From contig CAYXVE010000017.1 of assembly GCA_964468435.1 (NCBI GenBank), positions 1 to 64,000 on the forward strand: a stretch of 64,000 nucleotides of DNA. Reading direction: 5' to 3'. Numbering within the stretch: the stretch's first letter is position 1; every line of letters begins with the position of its first letter. Shown here one piece after another: positions 36,513 through 45,274 of the stretch. This stretch comes from JBCCTX01 sp964468435. GTDB taxonomy: Bacteria > Bacteroidota > Bacteroidia > J057. A program made the position numbers and the translations under genes. The notes beneath the pieces are model-generated. The model was not told the origin of the DNA. It did no database searches and was given only the letters and a program-made list of their open reading frames with translations.

Positions 36513-37472
36513 TCAAAAGTCATAATTATCGGGATAGTTCTGTATCCCGATTTCCGGATAATATTCAATGAGCTTGAGATTGTTTTCTGTATAATAATCT
36601 TTAGCTAGATTATTTATAAAAACCTTTTCAGGACTATTTTTGAGTTCATGAGATGCCAGAAAAGCTAGGTCAACAGCTTTTTCAGATAGTTTATTGAAAT
36701 AGCGATTGTTGGTTCCCGCCGTAACTTTATTGACAATCAACTTTTTGTGTAGGTCTCTGTTTTTGAGACTGCTGTTTACTTTCTGCTGAGAGGCTTTATT
36801 TTTTACATCCTGATCTATTCTTTCGTCAAAAATCCATTCAAGCTTTTCGAAGATACTATTGGGGTGCTGATGAAATTCTTCATAGGGAAACACATACAAA
36901 TTATCTCCAAAAAGGTGCTTGTAATAGGAGACCATTTCGAAATACTTGAAATTATCGACATTAATACAGAACCAAGCTGTATTGTAATAAAGCGTACTTA
37001 ATGGGGCTTTGTAATCATTTTCATACATTTCGTAAGAAAAATCCATTTGGGGTTTCCAGACAAACTTTTCTACATTTTTGGTACCCCGATAGGCCTTAAT
37101 AAAATTGTTATAATGAGAATACAGAATATCTCTTTGTCCTCTAATAAAAAGTATTATTTTAATATAAGGAGATATCTCATGAATGCGCCTTGCAATCTGC
37201 GAGCGATTAATAGCTGAGACCCAGGGATGACCAGTGAGATCTTCAGAAGAAAAAAGTAATTGATCTCCGGGGATACCTTCAATCACTTCTTTGACCAGAT
37301 CTGGATCATACAGGGAATCGTCCTCAAATTGTAGCTTATTAAACGCATGATTGTGCTGTACAAAAGGTCTGTCCAGGTAATTCCAGTCCTTGAGTGTGGG
37401 AAATGCGATATCTTGAAAGAAAGTAGTAGCAGTTTTGTGTAGTCCAATGTGAAATACCAGTTGCTTTTGCAT
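36513..37472 (-). CDS. Sulfotransferase family protein
   Basis: 319 aa. The PAPS-binding P-loop HIGLHKTATTFFQ (residues 7-19) and the second PAPS motif in ILFIRGQRDILYSHYNNFIKAY (R and S for the 3'-phosphate) identify the sulfotransferase fold. LLFSSEDLTGHPWV and YVFPYEEFHQHPNSIFEKLEWIF match the helices found in this family. The acceptor is unknown; bacterial members often sulfate surface polysaccharides or lipids. There is no signal peptide, so it is cytosolic. It stands alone and faces the GH18 gene. Confidence 0.88.
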   Translation of the reverse strand: MQKQLVFHIGLHKTATTFFQDIAFPTLKDWNYLDRPFVQHNHAFNKLQFEDDSLYDPDLVKEVIEGIPGDQLLFSSEDLTGHPWVSAINRSQIARRIHEISPYIKIILFIRGQRDILYSHYNNFIKAYRGTKNVEKFVWKPQMDFSYEMYENDYKAPLSTLYYNTAWFCINVDNFKYFEMVSYYKHLFGDNLYVFPYEEFHQHPNSIFEKLEWIFDERIDQDVKNKASQQKVNSSLKNRDLHKKLIVNKVTAGTNNRYFNKLSEKAVDLAFLASHELKNSPEKVFINNLAKDYYTENNLKLIEYYPEIGIQNYPDNYDF

Positions 37473-37814
37473 AGCTAAAATAGTCAGGATTTTGGGTATT
37501 AATTGTTAGTAATTATGCAAAAAGTAATGTTTTTAGATTGATGTAAAAAATCAATTTAAACAAATAAATTTCATAATGGTCCATAAATAATCAATGTACA
37601 GAAAGCAGAAGTGTTGGACGCTGCGTAAATACACGATTTGCGTCTTAAATCAATAAACTACTGTGTATGATATAAATCATACCAGGAATCTGTATTCCCA
37701 CTACAATTTTATCTGTGAAAAAGTTGCATCTTTGACTCTTGAGTTCTTATTTCGCAGATCGTTAGGCAAAAAATTTGTATATACCTGTATACTACAACTA
37801 TAGAGACTAGATAC
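37473..37814. other. Intergenic stretch upstream of tRNA-Asn
   Basis: This 342-base AT-rich stretch lies between the sulfotransferase start and tRNA-Asn. It contains the hairpin at 37665-37682 and a TTTGACT near 37731 followed by TTATTTCG, which loosely resembles a tRNA promoter with short spacing. No coding frame is convincing. Confidence 0.45.
37665..37682. repeat. 7-bp perfect hairpin upstream of tRNA-Asn
   Basis: GTATGAT and ATCATAC are separated by 4 bases (ATAA), a perfect inverted repeat about 130 bases before the tRNA. It may be a regulator site or a weak terminator; no role can be assigned. Confidence 0.4.
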
Positions 37815-37888
37815 TCCCCATTAGCTCAGTTGGTTAGAGCGACGGACTGTTAATCCGCAGGTCCTAGGTTCGAGTCCTAGATGGGGAG
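37815..37888 (+). tRNA. tRNA-Asn (GTT)
   Basis: A complete 74-nt cloverleaf: acceptor TCCCCAT/ATGGGGA, D arm GCTC...GAGC, anticodon loop CTGTTAA with anticodon GTT, and T arm CCTAG-GTTCGAGT-CCTAG with the GTTCGA loop. The discriminator base is G and the 3' CCA is not encoded. Position 27-43 of the anticodon stem is an A-C mismatch, leaving four paired bases there. It is followed by a T-rich hairpin terminator. Confidence 0.95.
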
Positions 37889-37896
37889 CGCAAATT

Positions 37897-37930
37897 AGGG
37901 GAGGTCGTGATGGTCGATTTCCTCTTTTTT
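37897..37930 (+). terminator. Terminator after tRNA-Asn
   Basis: An 11-bp stem (37897-37907 with 37915-37925, three G-T pairs) and a 7-nt loop are followed by six T residues. It begins 8 bases after the tRNA. The T-run reaches the stop codon of the convergent radical SAM gene. Confidence 0.65.
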
Positions 37931-38957
37931 ATTCCCAGACCTTCATGCCTTCACTGCAATTAGTACATATGTCGATTGTGTTACGTGAGTGAAGTAGTTT
38001 TTGACGAAAGGTATGGTATTGAGTTGACCGCCAGATGTCCTGAAAAGTTCTTTCAGGCATTTTCCCCATTTCGTATTGGGCATCTTTATCAAAACAACAG
38101 GGTAATACACGGCCGTCCCAGGTGACTTCTGCTCCCTGCCACATCCTCCAGCATTGATTGGCAAGCTTGTTTTTGATCTCGAAGGTACCTTCTTCATTTT
38201 TCCGGTACCGGCTGTAGCGGTTCAGGGTAGGGATGAGATCATTTCCATGTTTAAAATCGTATATCTGAGCAGTTTTGAAGATTACTTTATCTACGCCTAG
38301 TTTTTTACCGATTGTTTTAACTTCGTCGATCTGGTGTTCATTGGGGCGAACAACAAGGAATTGCAGGATAATATGTGGAGAGATTGATCGAAGCTTTTCT
38401 CTCCAAAAGACAAGATTGGAAATACCATCGAGGACACGTTGAAGGTTACCCCCTATACGGTAAGCTTTATAGGTTTCCTGAGTGGTACCATCGACCGATA
38501 CGATAACCTCTGAGAGGCCAGATTCTACGGTAGCTTTTGCACGGTTTTTATCAAGATAATGACCATTTGTACTGGTTGCACTATAGATAGATTTGCGAAC
38601 AGCATATTGAACCATATCGAAGAACTGAGGATGGAGGAAGGGCTCTCCCTGGAAGTATAATAACAGATAGATCAAGTCTCTATCTACCTGATCTAGGATA
38701 GATTTATACAAATCCATCTCCATCATGCCCGTTGGACGGGTAAAGCTACGGAGCCCGGAAGGACATTCCGGACAACGCAAATTGCAATGCGTAGTAGGTT
38801 CTATGCCCATCTTCACAGGATTGCCTAGATGATAGCTGCGCTTCTGCAATTTACTATAGTGAAATGAAGCATGTATCCGTGCAAGATTCTGTACTTTACG
38901 ACATGTAAGGGTTCTGTAAAGCAACTGTACCTTTCGTGAAGTAAGCATAGCTTTCAA
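37929..38957 (-). CDS. Radical SAM/SPASM domain protein
   Basis: 342 aa. The [4Fe-4S]-binding CxxxCxxC motif is CNLRCPEC (Cys58, 62, 65). The radical SAM core continues with LLLYFQGEPFLHP and SEVIVSVDGTTQETY. A SPASM-type C-terminal cluster region is visible: a Cys in NQCWRMWQGAEVTWDG, then VLPCCFDKD, then a C-x2-C (ICTNC). The fold suits peptide- or sugar-modifying enzymes. No precursor peptide or partner gene is recognisable; it is flanked by tRNA-Asn and the ECF operon. Confidence 0.88.
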   Translation of the reverse strand: MKAMLTSRKVQLLYRTLTCRKVQNLARIHASFHYSKLQKRSYHLGNPVKMGIEPTTHCNLRCPECPSGLRSFTRPTGMMEMDLYKSILDQVDRDLIYLLLYFQGEPFLHPQFFDMVQYAVRKSIYSATSTNGHYLDKNRAKATVESGLSEVIVSVDGTTQETYKAYRIGGNLQRVLDGISNLVFWREKLRSISPHIILQFLVVRPNEHQIDEVKTIGKKLGVDKVIFKTAQIYDFKHGNDLIPTLNRYSRYRKNEEGTFEIKNKLANQCWRMWQGAEVTWDGRVLPCCFDKDAQYEMGKMPERTFQDIWRSTQYHTFRQKLLHSRNTIDICTNCSEGMKVWE

Positions 38958-38987
38958 TTTCTTCCGAAGATAAAAATTTTTAGGCAG

Positions 38988-40391
38988 CTATTCATCATTT
39001 CTGTATCTTCTGTTTTCTTCCCGGATTCTGATACGACCTATCCCACTGGGAGTAATTATGGTTTTTGGCGCAATTATTTTGCGGAGGTCCTGCAGATCCC
39101 TTGCCTTACCCGATTCCGTTACCTGAATATTTTTCAAAGCCTCTTCCTTATCCATTTTCCCCCTCTCATATGCACTCAATACTTCTCTTTTAACTCTAAA
39201 TTCGATATGAGCAGGTAGATCGCATTCATAACAAGCAGGCATTTCTACGTTAATAACCAGAAATTCATCCTCATTAAGGCTACGTAAGGTACGACCATAG
39301 TCGATCATGTACTGTTTTAATTCGCTCTTGAACGAATCCTGATAAATATCCTCGATTTTTCTGTCTCTGTCAAGAAGGTAATTTTCAGTCTGCTTATCCT
39401 CATCCTCTTCTTCTATTTCCTCATCTTGATCCACATCTTCGTCCCGATCTGCTGTTTTTTCTTCATCATCCTTTGTATCCTCATCTGATTCAATGATGAT
39501 TACTTGTCCATGCTCAGTCGTAGTTATAACCTTTCCTGCTTTGTCATTCGACGACCATGAAAAGGTGTTAGCAGCCAACCGGGAATTGTATCCTTGAAGT
39601 TCATATCCCAGCTTTAGCTGATAGATGACGCCATATCCCTTGAGCAATTCAGGGGAAACTTTATTTCGAAAGCTGGATTTATGATAAAAACGGGATTGGC
39701 TGAACGGGTTTTGTTCATCTTCATCGCGCTGATAATCATGATCACTACTATATAAGCCTTCCAGTATGCTGGCAAATACCTTGTATTCCTTTGTATCAAG
39801 GGATTCTTCGTTAGTAATGCTGGTTTCTACCCGTTCGTAAAATTCATCTTTGTCAATGTTTCCGAAACGATATGCATCGATATCTTTCTTGAGGACCTTT
39901 ACCAGGTAATTCTCGCTTGTCTGATCAGCATTATATAGGGTGGCATTACCTCTCCGGTTATTCCAGCTGACTGTTTCATTTTTGGGGCTATATCTGATCA
40001 TCACATATTCGTTTGCAGGTAATTGTTGTGCCAGATCCCCATAGTCCTTGAGAAAGTCTTTGAGTATGAGCTCAATCCCTGTCGGTTGGGAGGCAGATTT
40101 ATCGTTTGCTTCTCCTTGTCCTTCTTCATAATCTTCCTGATAATAAGTATAGGAATTGTTTTTTATTTCCGGTGCCTGGAGCATAATACCCATTTCTGGG
40201 ATGTATTTGGATGGCTGTGCTCTATCTGTCCGGGTCAGAAAAGGACGGGAGTCATCTCCCTGAAAGAGGGAATGTAGTGCTTCCTGCATGATCTTGACAT
40301 CCCGGTTCATCCGGGCTTCATCGATCTGTGAATAAGCAGATATACTTACCGCTGATATACAGATCATCAAAGCAATTGATTTCAGGTTCAT
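38988..40391 (-). CDS. Secreted protein of the ECF sigma operon, unknown family
   Basis: About 467 aa from the ATG at 40389-40391, where the signal peptide MNLKSIALMICISAVSISAY (cut near YSQ) begins; an ATG 24 bases upstream is also possible. The body is helical and charged, with a very acidic stretch (DDEEKTADRDEDVDQDEEIEE) near residue 310. Two similar segments occur: EYVMIRYSPKN... in the first half and EFLVINVEMPAC... in the second, each followed by DKDEF/DKEEAL helices. This suggests a duplicated domain. It is the third gene of the sigma/anti-sigma operon, so it may be a regulatory target or signal component (inference). Confidence 0.75.
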   Translation of the reverse strand: MNLKSIALMICISAVSISAYSQIDEARMNRDVKIMQEALHSLFQGDDSRPFLTRTDRAQPSKYIPEMGIMLQAPEIKNNSYTYYQEDYEEGQGEANDKSASQPTGIELILKDFLKDYGDLAQQLPANEYVMIRYSPKNETVSWNNRRGNATLYNADQTSENYLVKVLKKDIDAYRFGNIDKDEFYERVETSITNEESLDTKEYKVFASILEGLYSSDHDYQRDEDEQNPFSQSRFYHKSSFRNKVSPELLKGYGVIYQLKLGYELQGYNSRLAANTFSWSSNDKAGKVITTTEHGQVIIIESDEDTKDDEEKTADRDEDVDQDEEIEEEDEDKQTENYLLDRDRKIEDIYQDSFKSELKQYMIDYGRTLRSLNEDEFLVINVEMPACYECDLPAHIEFRVKREVLSAYERGKMDKEEALKNIQVTESGKARDLQDLRKIIAPKTIITPSGIGRIRIREENRRYRNDE

Positions 40392-40419
40392 ATGAAATGG
40401 ATATTGTATATTCATAATA

Positions 40420-41271
40420 TTATTGATTTAAGGGTTGGTCCTGTTGGACATAAGATATCAATCTGGATAGCAGATATTCAGTTTCCTGTTGCTGGATATC
40501 GTTTTGTTCCAGGATTTCATGTAATGCAACGGAGATCATTTCCAGGTCTTGGACACGTTGCTTTTCCATATATCTAGCAAACTCAGTAACCAGTTGTGTA
40601 GTATATTCACGGTGATATTCGTGAGAATATTCGACCAGGTCAGTTAGCATCTGATAGTTTTCCTGCATAAGCTGATTTTGCAACATATGTAATTGCCGTT
40701 CAGAAAGGTGAAAGGTATCCTCTCTGCTTTCTAGGGTTTGAACTGCTTGAGTCAGTTGCTGCCATTTTTGATCAAGATCCTGGTTTATGCTTGACAAATC
40801 CTGTTTCCATTGGTCTTGTTGATGGTTGAGTTGCTGTGATAGCAGGGTTTTCATTTGTTGTTGCTGAACATACTGGAGCGAGTCCCATTGAGCTTGAGTC
40901 AGTGTACTACGCTGGAGTTGAGGGGCTCCGAACTGCACGCGCAGTTCGCGGGGAGCAACGCTGATCCTGAGATCGATCAATGCTGCTGTCAGCATGAGTA
41001 GAATGACTGATGCAGCTATTTGTAGCCAGGGGTTACCCAGGACTTGCCTCCAATCGAAAGTGGGGTTCTGAGCAGGTGTCAGTACGAGCGGTTGGACAGG
41101 AGTATGATCTTCGATCTGTTGGAAGAATTCACTCGCCTGCTTCAGACTTTCTAGTTCTTTTTTCAGGGACTGATTCTGTTCAATTTCCTGTTCAAAAGCC
41201 TTTTTTTCCTCGATAGACATTTCGTCGTAGAGGTAAGAGATTAGTTGCTGATGTATTGCTTGTCTACTCAT
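40420..41271 (-). CDS. Membrane anti-sigma-like protein with long coiled coil
   Basis: 283 aa. Residues 1-50 form an anti-sigma-type N-terminal helical domain (SYLYDEMSIEEKKAFEQEI) without the zinc motif HxxxCxxC. A single membrane helix follows at ~83-99 (LQIAASVILLMLTAALI). Residues ~115-283 form a long Gln/Leu-rich coiled-coil periplasmic tail. It overlaps the sigma factor gene by 8 bases, so the two are translationally coupled, fitting an anti-sigma partner. The signal it senses is unknown. Confidence 0.75.
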   Translation of the reverse strand: MSRQAIHQQLISYLYDEMSIEEKKAFEQEIEQNQSLKKELESLKQASEFFQQIEDHTPVQPLVLTPAQNPTFDWRQVLGNPWLQIAASVILLMLTAALIDLRISVAPRELRVQFGAPQLQRSTLTQAQWDSLQYVQQQQMKTLLSQQLNHQQDQWKQDLSSINQDLDQKWQQLTQAVQTLESREDTFHLSERQLHMLQNQLMQENYQMLTDLVEYSHEYHREYTTQLVTEFARYMEKQRVQDLEMISVALHEILEQNDIQQQETEYLLSRLISYVQQDQPLNQ

Positions 41272-41881
41272 AAAGCATCTTTTCTTTATCCAGTTTCCAG
41301 GTAGTTAAAATCTTTTTCATAGCATCGAGTCCGTAGTACATTCTCGATTTGACAGTATTTTCTGACACAGATAGGGTTTGGGCAATCTCTCTGAACTTAA
41401 GTCCTTCAAATTCTTTCATGATGATTACTAGCCGTTGTTCTTCAGGGATCTGGCTCAATGCATGCAAGATCCAGTATTGTAAATCTGCTTTACGCGCAAT
41501 TTTTTCAGGGTCTGGGGATGAGGCTGGATGGGTATCCCGAAGATGATTTTCCTGGCGATAACCCAGCTCAACGAAAGGTACCACAGTATTCCGATGGCGT
41601 TTGCGGTCTTCCTCAAGACAGTTATTGGTTGCAATTTTGTAAAGCCAGGGCTTGAATTTGTGTTCTTCGTTGAGCTTGGGAAGATTCTTGTGTACAGAAA
41701 TAAAGGTTTTTTGGCATACTTCCAGGGCCAGGTCATGAGCTGCGTGCCGAGATGATTGGGTTGAAAAGTATTTACAGGCAAAGTTATAGATTCTGGGGTA
41801 CCATTCACGAACGATAGCATTAAATGCTCGTTGGTCTCCTTTTTTTGCACGGGTGATATTTGAAGTAATCGTTTTTCCCAC
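41264..41881 (-). CDS. ECF-type RNA polymerase sigma factor
   Basis: 205 aa, normal for an ECF sigma. Region 2: AFNAIVREWYPRIYNFACKYF, then HDLALEVCQKTFISVHKNL and HKFKPWLYKIATNNCLEEDRKRH. Region 4: LSQIPEEQRLVIIMKEFEGLKFREIAQTL with the recognition helix SENTVKSRMYYGLDAMKKIL. It heads an operon with the anti-sigma-like gene (8-base overlap) and a secreted protein gene. A TAAATTTG box lies 75 bases upstream. Confidence 0.95.
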   Translation of the reverse strand: MGKTITSNITRAKKGDQRAFNAIVREWYPRIYNFACKYFSTQSSRHAAHDLALEVCQKTFISVHKNLPKLNEEHKFKPWLYKIATNNCLEEDRKRHRNTVVPFVELGYRQENHLRDTHPASSPDPEKIARKADLQYWILHALSQIPEEQRLVIIMKEFEGLKFREIAQTLSVSENTVKSRMYYGLDAMKKILTTWKLDKEKMLYE

Positions 41882-41955
41882 GAGGTAGATTAGCTTGTTT
41901 CATATCAAAGATGCGTGTGGAGGAAAAAAAGTTTTAGACATATTATAAATTTAGG

Positions 41956-41963
41956 CAAATTTA
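41956..41963 (-). promoter_or_regulatory. Candidate -7 box for the ECF operon
   Basis: The minus strand reads TAAATTTG (TAnnTTTG) in the 88-bp divergent gap between the sigma gene and the glycosyltransferase gene. No proper -33 box was found on this strand, so an ECF-specific promoter elsewhere in the gap is also possible. Confidence 0.35.
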
Positions 41964-41969
41964 CTTCCT

Positions 41970-43097
41970 ATGAGGCCACACATTGCAGTTAACACCCGCT
42001 TGTTGCTTCCGGGAAGAATTGAAGGTATCAGTCGCTTTGCGGAAGAGGTACTCAGAAGAATGGTATTAGCTCATCCAGAAGTCCAGTTTTCTTTTTTCTT
42101 TGACCGGAAGTACGATAATCGGTTTATTTTTGCTGAAAATGTGACTCCTTATATTATTCTACCTCAGGCTCGTCATCCCATGCTTTGGTATACCTGGTTT
42201 CATATTACAGCCAAAAACAAGCTCAACAAACTGAAGCCGGATGTATTTTTTTCTCCAGAATTTTATCTCATCGACCAGAAAAGGATTCCACAAGTGGCAG
42301 TATTTCACGATCTGGCATATGAGCATTATCCGGAGGACATTTCACCCTGGGCTGCAAGGTACTGCAAAAAGTACTCGCCTTATTATGCCAAACTCGCCAG
42401 CCATATCTGCACCGTATCGGCATATAGCAAGCAAGATATTATGTATCACTATCAGGTTTCAGCTGAAAAAATATCGGTCGTATACAATGGAGCCAGTACA
42501 GCTTTTTCACCATTGCCCCTTACTCTGCATGACGATATTCGCGAAAAATTTACGAATGGTAAGCCCTATTTTCTATTTGTAGGTACCATACAACCCCGGA
42601 AAAATATTGAAACTTTACTCAAGGCTTTTGATCGTTTCAAGGATGAGCAACCTTCGGAGGTTAAGTTGCTAATTGTGGGAAGAAGGGGTTGGCATTACCG
42701 TGAAGCCCTTGAGACATACCAGTTGATGCAGCACAGGGATGATGTTATGTTTACCGGATTTGTGGAGGATGGTGAGCTTCCGGCTTTGTATGCAGCATCG
42801 TTAGCTTTGTGTTATATTCCCTATCTGGAGGGATTTGGAATACCCTTGTTAGAGGCTATGAACTGTGATACAGCCATATTGTGTAGTAATGTAGCTTCTT
42901 TGCCAGAGGTTGTCGGAGAGGCTGCCTACCAGGTAGATCCTTTTGAGATTGACCAGGTGGTAAAAGGTATGCAAAAGCTATGTACAGACCCTTTATACCG
43001 GACCGGATTGATTGTAAAAGGAAGAACGCAGCGTCAAAAGTACAATTGGGATCTTACTGCCCATCGAACATGGAGTATTATTTCAAATTTTTTATAA
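41970..43097 (+). CDS. Glycosyltransferase family 4 protein
   Basis: 375 aa. N-terminal Rossmann part: AVNTRLLLPGRIEGISRFAEE, then QVAVFHDLAYEHYP and ICTVSAYSKQDI. C-terminal part: YFLFVGTIQPRKNIETLLKAF (the GT4 sugar-nucleotide region), VMFTGFVEDGELPALYAASL, and the donor-binding Glu motif LEGFGIPLLEAM. This is a complete GT-B enzyme. The acceptor is unknown; nearby genes do not form an obvious polysaccharide cluster. It is divergent from the ECF sigma operon. Confidence 0.93.
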   Translation: MRPHIAVNTRLLLPGRIEGISRFAEEVLRRMVLAHPEVQFSFFFDRKYDNRFIFAENVTPYIILPQARHPMLWYTWFHITAKNKLNKLKPDVFFSPEFYLIDQKRIPQVAVFHDLAYEHYPEDISPWAARYCKKYSPYYAKLASHICTVSAYSKQDIMYHYQVSAEKISVVYNGASTAFSPLPLTLHDDIREKFTNGKPYFLFVGTIQPRKNIETLLKAFDRFKDEQPSEVKLLIVGRRGWHYREALETYQLMQHRDDVMFTGFVEDGELPALYAASLALCYIPYLEGFGIPLLEAMNCDTAILCSNVASLPEVVGEAAYQVDPFEIDQVVKGMQKLCTDPLYRTGLIVKGRTQRQKYNWDLTAHRTWSIISNFL

Positions 43098-43232
43098 TCG
43101 TTTCTGCACGATAACAATCAAAGCCCACACACTTGTTCAACAATATTCTGCTTCTGGAAACAGTATAGTAGGAAATAATGTATAGTAAAAAGATCAGTAA
43201 TTATGTTTAACTTTTAATACAGTATTTGTTAT

Positions 43233-44375
43233 ATGAGATATCTTTACCCATGCTTATTAGTGTTGATCGTATGCGTTTTTGCTTCTTGTAAATCTGCTAA
43301 AAAGGCTTATCAGAGTGGAGATTACGAGTCTGCCATGATGATGGCGCTAGATAAGTTAAAGTCATCGCCTAGAAATAAAAAGGCTATTCAAACAGTTCAA
43401 AATGCTTATCCAGCTATGATGGATTATTATCAGGGTAGAATTGAGCGAACACGACTGTCAAATGATCCACTGAAATGGGACAAGATACTGGATGATTATA
43501 TATCCATAAACAACATATACGATGAAATACAGCGAACACCTGCAGCCAAAAGTCTGTTGCCGCAAGCCAGGTATTTTACCGATGAATATCATGAAGCACT
43601 AGAACGCACCCTGGAGATCAGATATGAGATGGGAGAAAAGGAACTGGATGAGGGCAGCCGGGAAAGTGCCATGAGAGCCTATGATCATTTTTACCGGGTG
43701 CAGGAGCTTCGTCCCAACTACCGGGAAGTGAGGGACAGGTTAGAAGAAGCACGAGCAATGGCTACGATACTTGTTGAAATCACTCCGTTAAAAATTGATT
43801 CAAAGCGATATACTTTAAGTAGTGATTTTTTCATGAACAGGGTTCAGGAGTATTTAAGGGAAAGACCTCTAAGTCCTTTCATTCAGTTTTTGACCCCATC
43901 AGATAGGGTTTCGGGTTCAGGTGGTTCAGATCATTTGCTGGAAATGAGTTTTGAAGACTTTGTAGTTGGGCAATCTTTTACGCGAGAAGTTCAGTCTGAC
44001 AGAATGAAGGATAGTGTAGTACTTCAGACTACTGAGCTTAAAGATACTACGATTATTACGTATGGTACTGTGAAAGCCCGTTTATTCGGATTTGAAAAGG
44101 AGATTGCTTCCAGTGGTATATTAAAGCTTAAGGTAACAGATACATATTCAGATAGAACGATCCTGGATAAAGATTTTGCGGGTAATTTTGTATGGTATGA
44201 CTATTGGGGATATTTTGAAGGGGATAAACGTGCCTTAGAGGATGAAGATTTGAGATATTTGGACAAGCGTCAACCTTCACCTGAGCCTGATCCCCAGGTG
44301 CTGTTTATTGAATTTACCAGGCCTATATTTGATCAGGTGACGCGGGAACTTGAAAGATTTTACAAAAGATATTAG
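43233..44375 (+). CDS. TPR-like lipoprotein, function unknown
   Basis: 380 aa. The lipoprotein signal MRYLYPCLLVLIVCVFASC (Cys at residue 19) precedes helical repeats: AKKAYQSGDYESAMMMALDKL (~22-42), KELDEGSRESAMRAYDHFYRVQELRPNY (~132-160), both of TPR style. The C-terminal half (~185 on) is a beta-rich domain (VEITPLKIDSKRY, KARLFGFEKEIASSGILKLK, DKDFAGNFVWYDYWGYFEG). I do not recognise a named family for the second half. It is likely a periplasmic outer-membrane-anchored scaffold. Confidence 0.75.
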   Translation: MRYLYPCLLVLIVCVFASCKSAKKAYQSGDYESAMMMALDKLKSSPRNKKAIQTVQNAYPAMMDYYQGRIERTRLSNDPLKWDKILDDYISINNIYDEIQRTPAAKSLLPQARYFTDEYHEALERTLEIRYEMGEKELDEGSRESAMRAYDHFYRVQELRPNYREVRDRLEEARAMATILVEITPLKIDSKRYTLSSDFFMNRVQEYLRERPLSPFIQFLTPSDRVSGSGGSDHLLEMSFEDFVVGQSFTREVQSDRMKDSVVLQTTELKDTTIITYGTVKARLFGFEKEIASSGILKLKVTDTYSDRTILDKDFAGNFVWYDYWGYFEGDKRALEDEDLRYLDKRQPSPEPDPQVLFIEFTRPIFDQVTRELERFYKRY

Positions 44376-44461
44376 TGGACGGCTTGTAGTTTGTAGATTA
44401 GCCTCTTTGAAATTGGGGTAATACTACGATCTACTAGCTTCTGGCAAGGTATAAAATCCAT

Positions 44462-45256
44462 TTACCCTGGCGAATCTTCGCTTAGGCGTTCACGGAGTCG
44501 CACGGGTTGTACCTCTTCTTTTTTACGAAGCCTGCTATTGAGGATTTCGACCAGAAAGGAGAAAGCCATAGCGAAATAGATGTAACCTTTATCTACATGT
44601 TGTTCGAACCCTTCTGCTACAAGCATAAATCCGATGAGTAGCAAAAATGACAGGGCCAGCATTTTCATGGTAGGACGTTTATTAATAAAGCGGCTAATAG
44701 GCCCTGCTGCGATCAACATGATCGCCATAGAGATCACAACTGCGATGATCATGATTCGAACATCATCCGCAAGTCCTATTGCTGTAAGGATAGAGTCAAA
44801 TGAAAAGATTACATCAAGCGCAATGATCTGAGCGATTACGCTTAAAAAGGTATTGGCTTTGGGATCATTGGCAGAGTCCTCTTGACCTTCTAGTTTGTGG
44901 TGCATCTCCATAATGGTCTTGAACATAAGAAATAACCCACCTGCAATGAGGATAATATCTCTCCAACTTAGATCAAAGCTGTGTTGAAGGGCTTCTGATA
45001 GGGATAAGCCCAAAATATTCCCCAGATTAAGTACCGGGTATTTTAGTTGTACTACCCAGTTGATTGATAGCAGTAAGCCAATCCGGAAAAGGAGGGCGAG
45101 GATAAGTCCAACGCTTCTTGCCCTGGGTTGTTGACTTTCAGGGAGTTTGGACGTGACGATTGAAATGAATACAATATTATCGATTCCCAGGATGATTTCC
45201 ATCAACGTCAGCGTCAACAAGCTGAACAATACATCTACAGTCAGAAGTTCTTCCAT
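44462..45256 (-). CDS. TerC family integral membrane protein
   Basis: 264 aa with about seven membrane helices. The family signature MEIILGIDNIVFISIV (~20-35) with its acidic residues, the second IALDVIFSFDSILTAIGL, and GFMLVAEGFEQHVDKGYIYFAMAFS are present. TerC proteins are linked to tellurium resistance in some bacteria and to metal ion (manganese) export in others; no tellurite gene cluster is here. It follows the SPOR-like gene by 18 bases on the same strand. Confidence 0.93.
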   Translation of the reverse strand: MEELLTVDVLFSLLTLTLMEIILGIDNIVFISIVTSKLPESQQPRARSVGLILALLFRIGLLLSINWVVQLKYPVLNLGNILGLSLSEALQHSFDLSWRDIILIAGGLFLMFKTIMEMHHKLEGQEDSANDPKANTFLSVIAQIIALDVIFSFDSILTAIGLADDVRIMIIAVVISMAIMLIAAGPISRFINKRPTMKMLALSFLLLIGFMLVAEGFEQHVDKGYIYFAMAFSFLVEILNSRLRKKEEVQPVRLRERLSEDSPG

Positions 45257-45274
45257 AATTCAGACGATATACAT

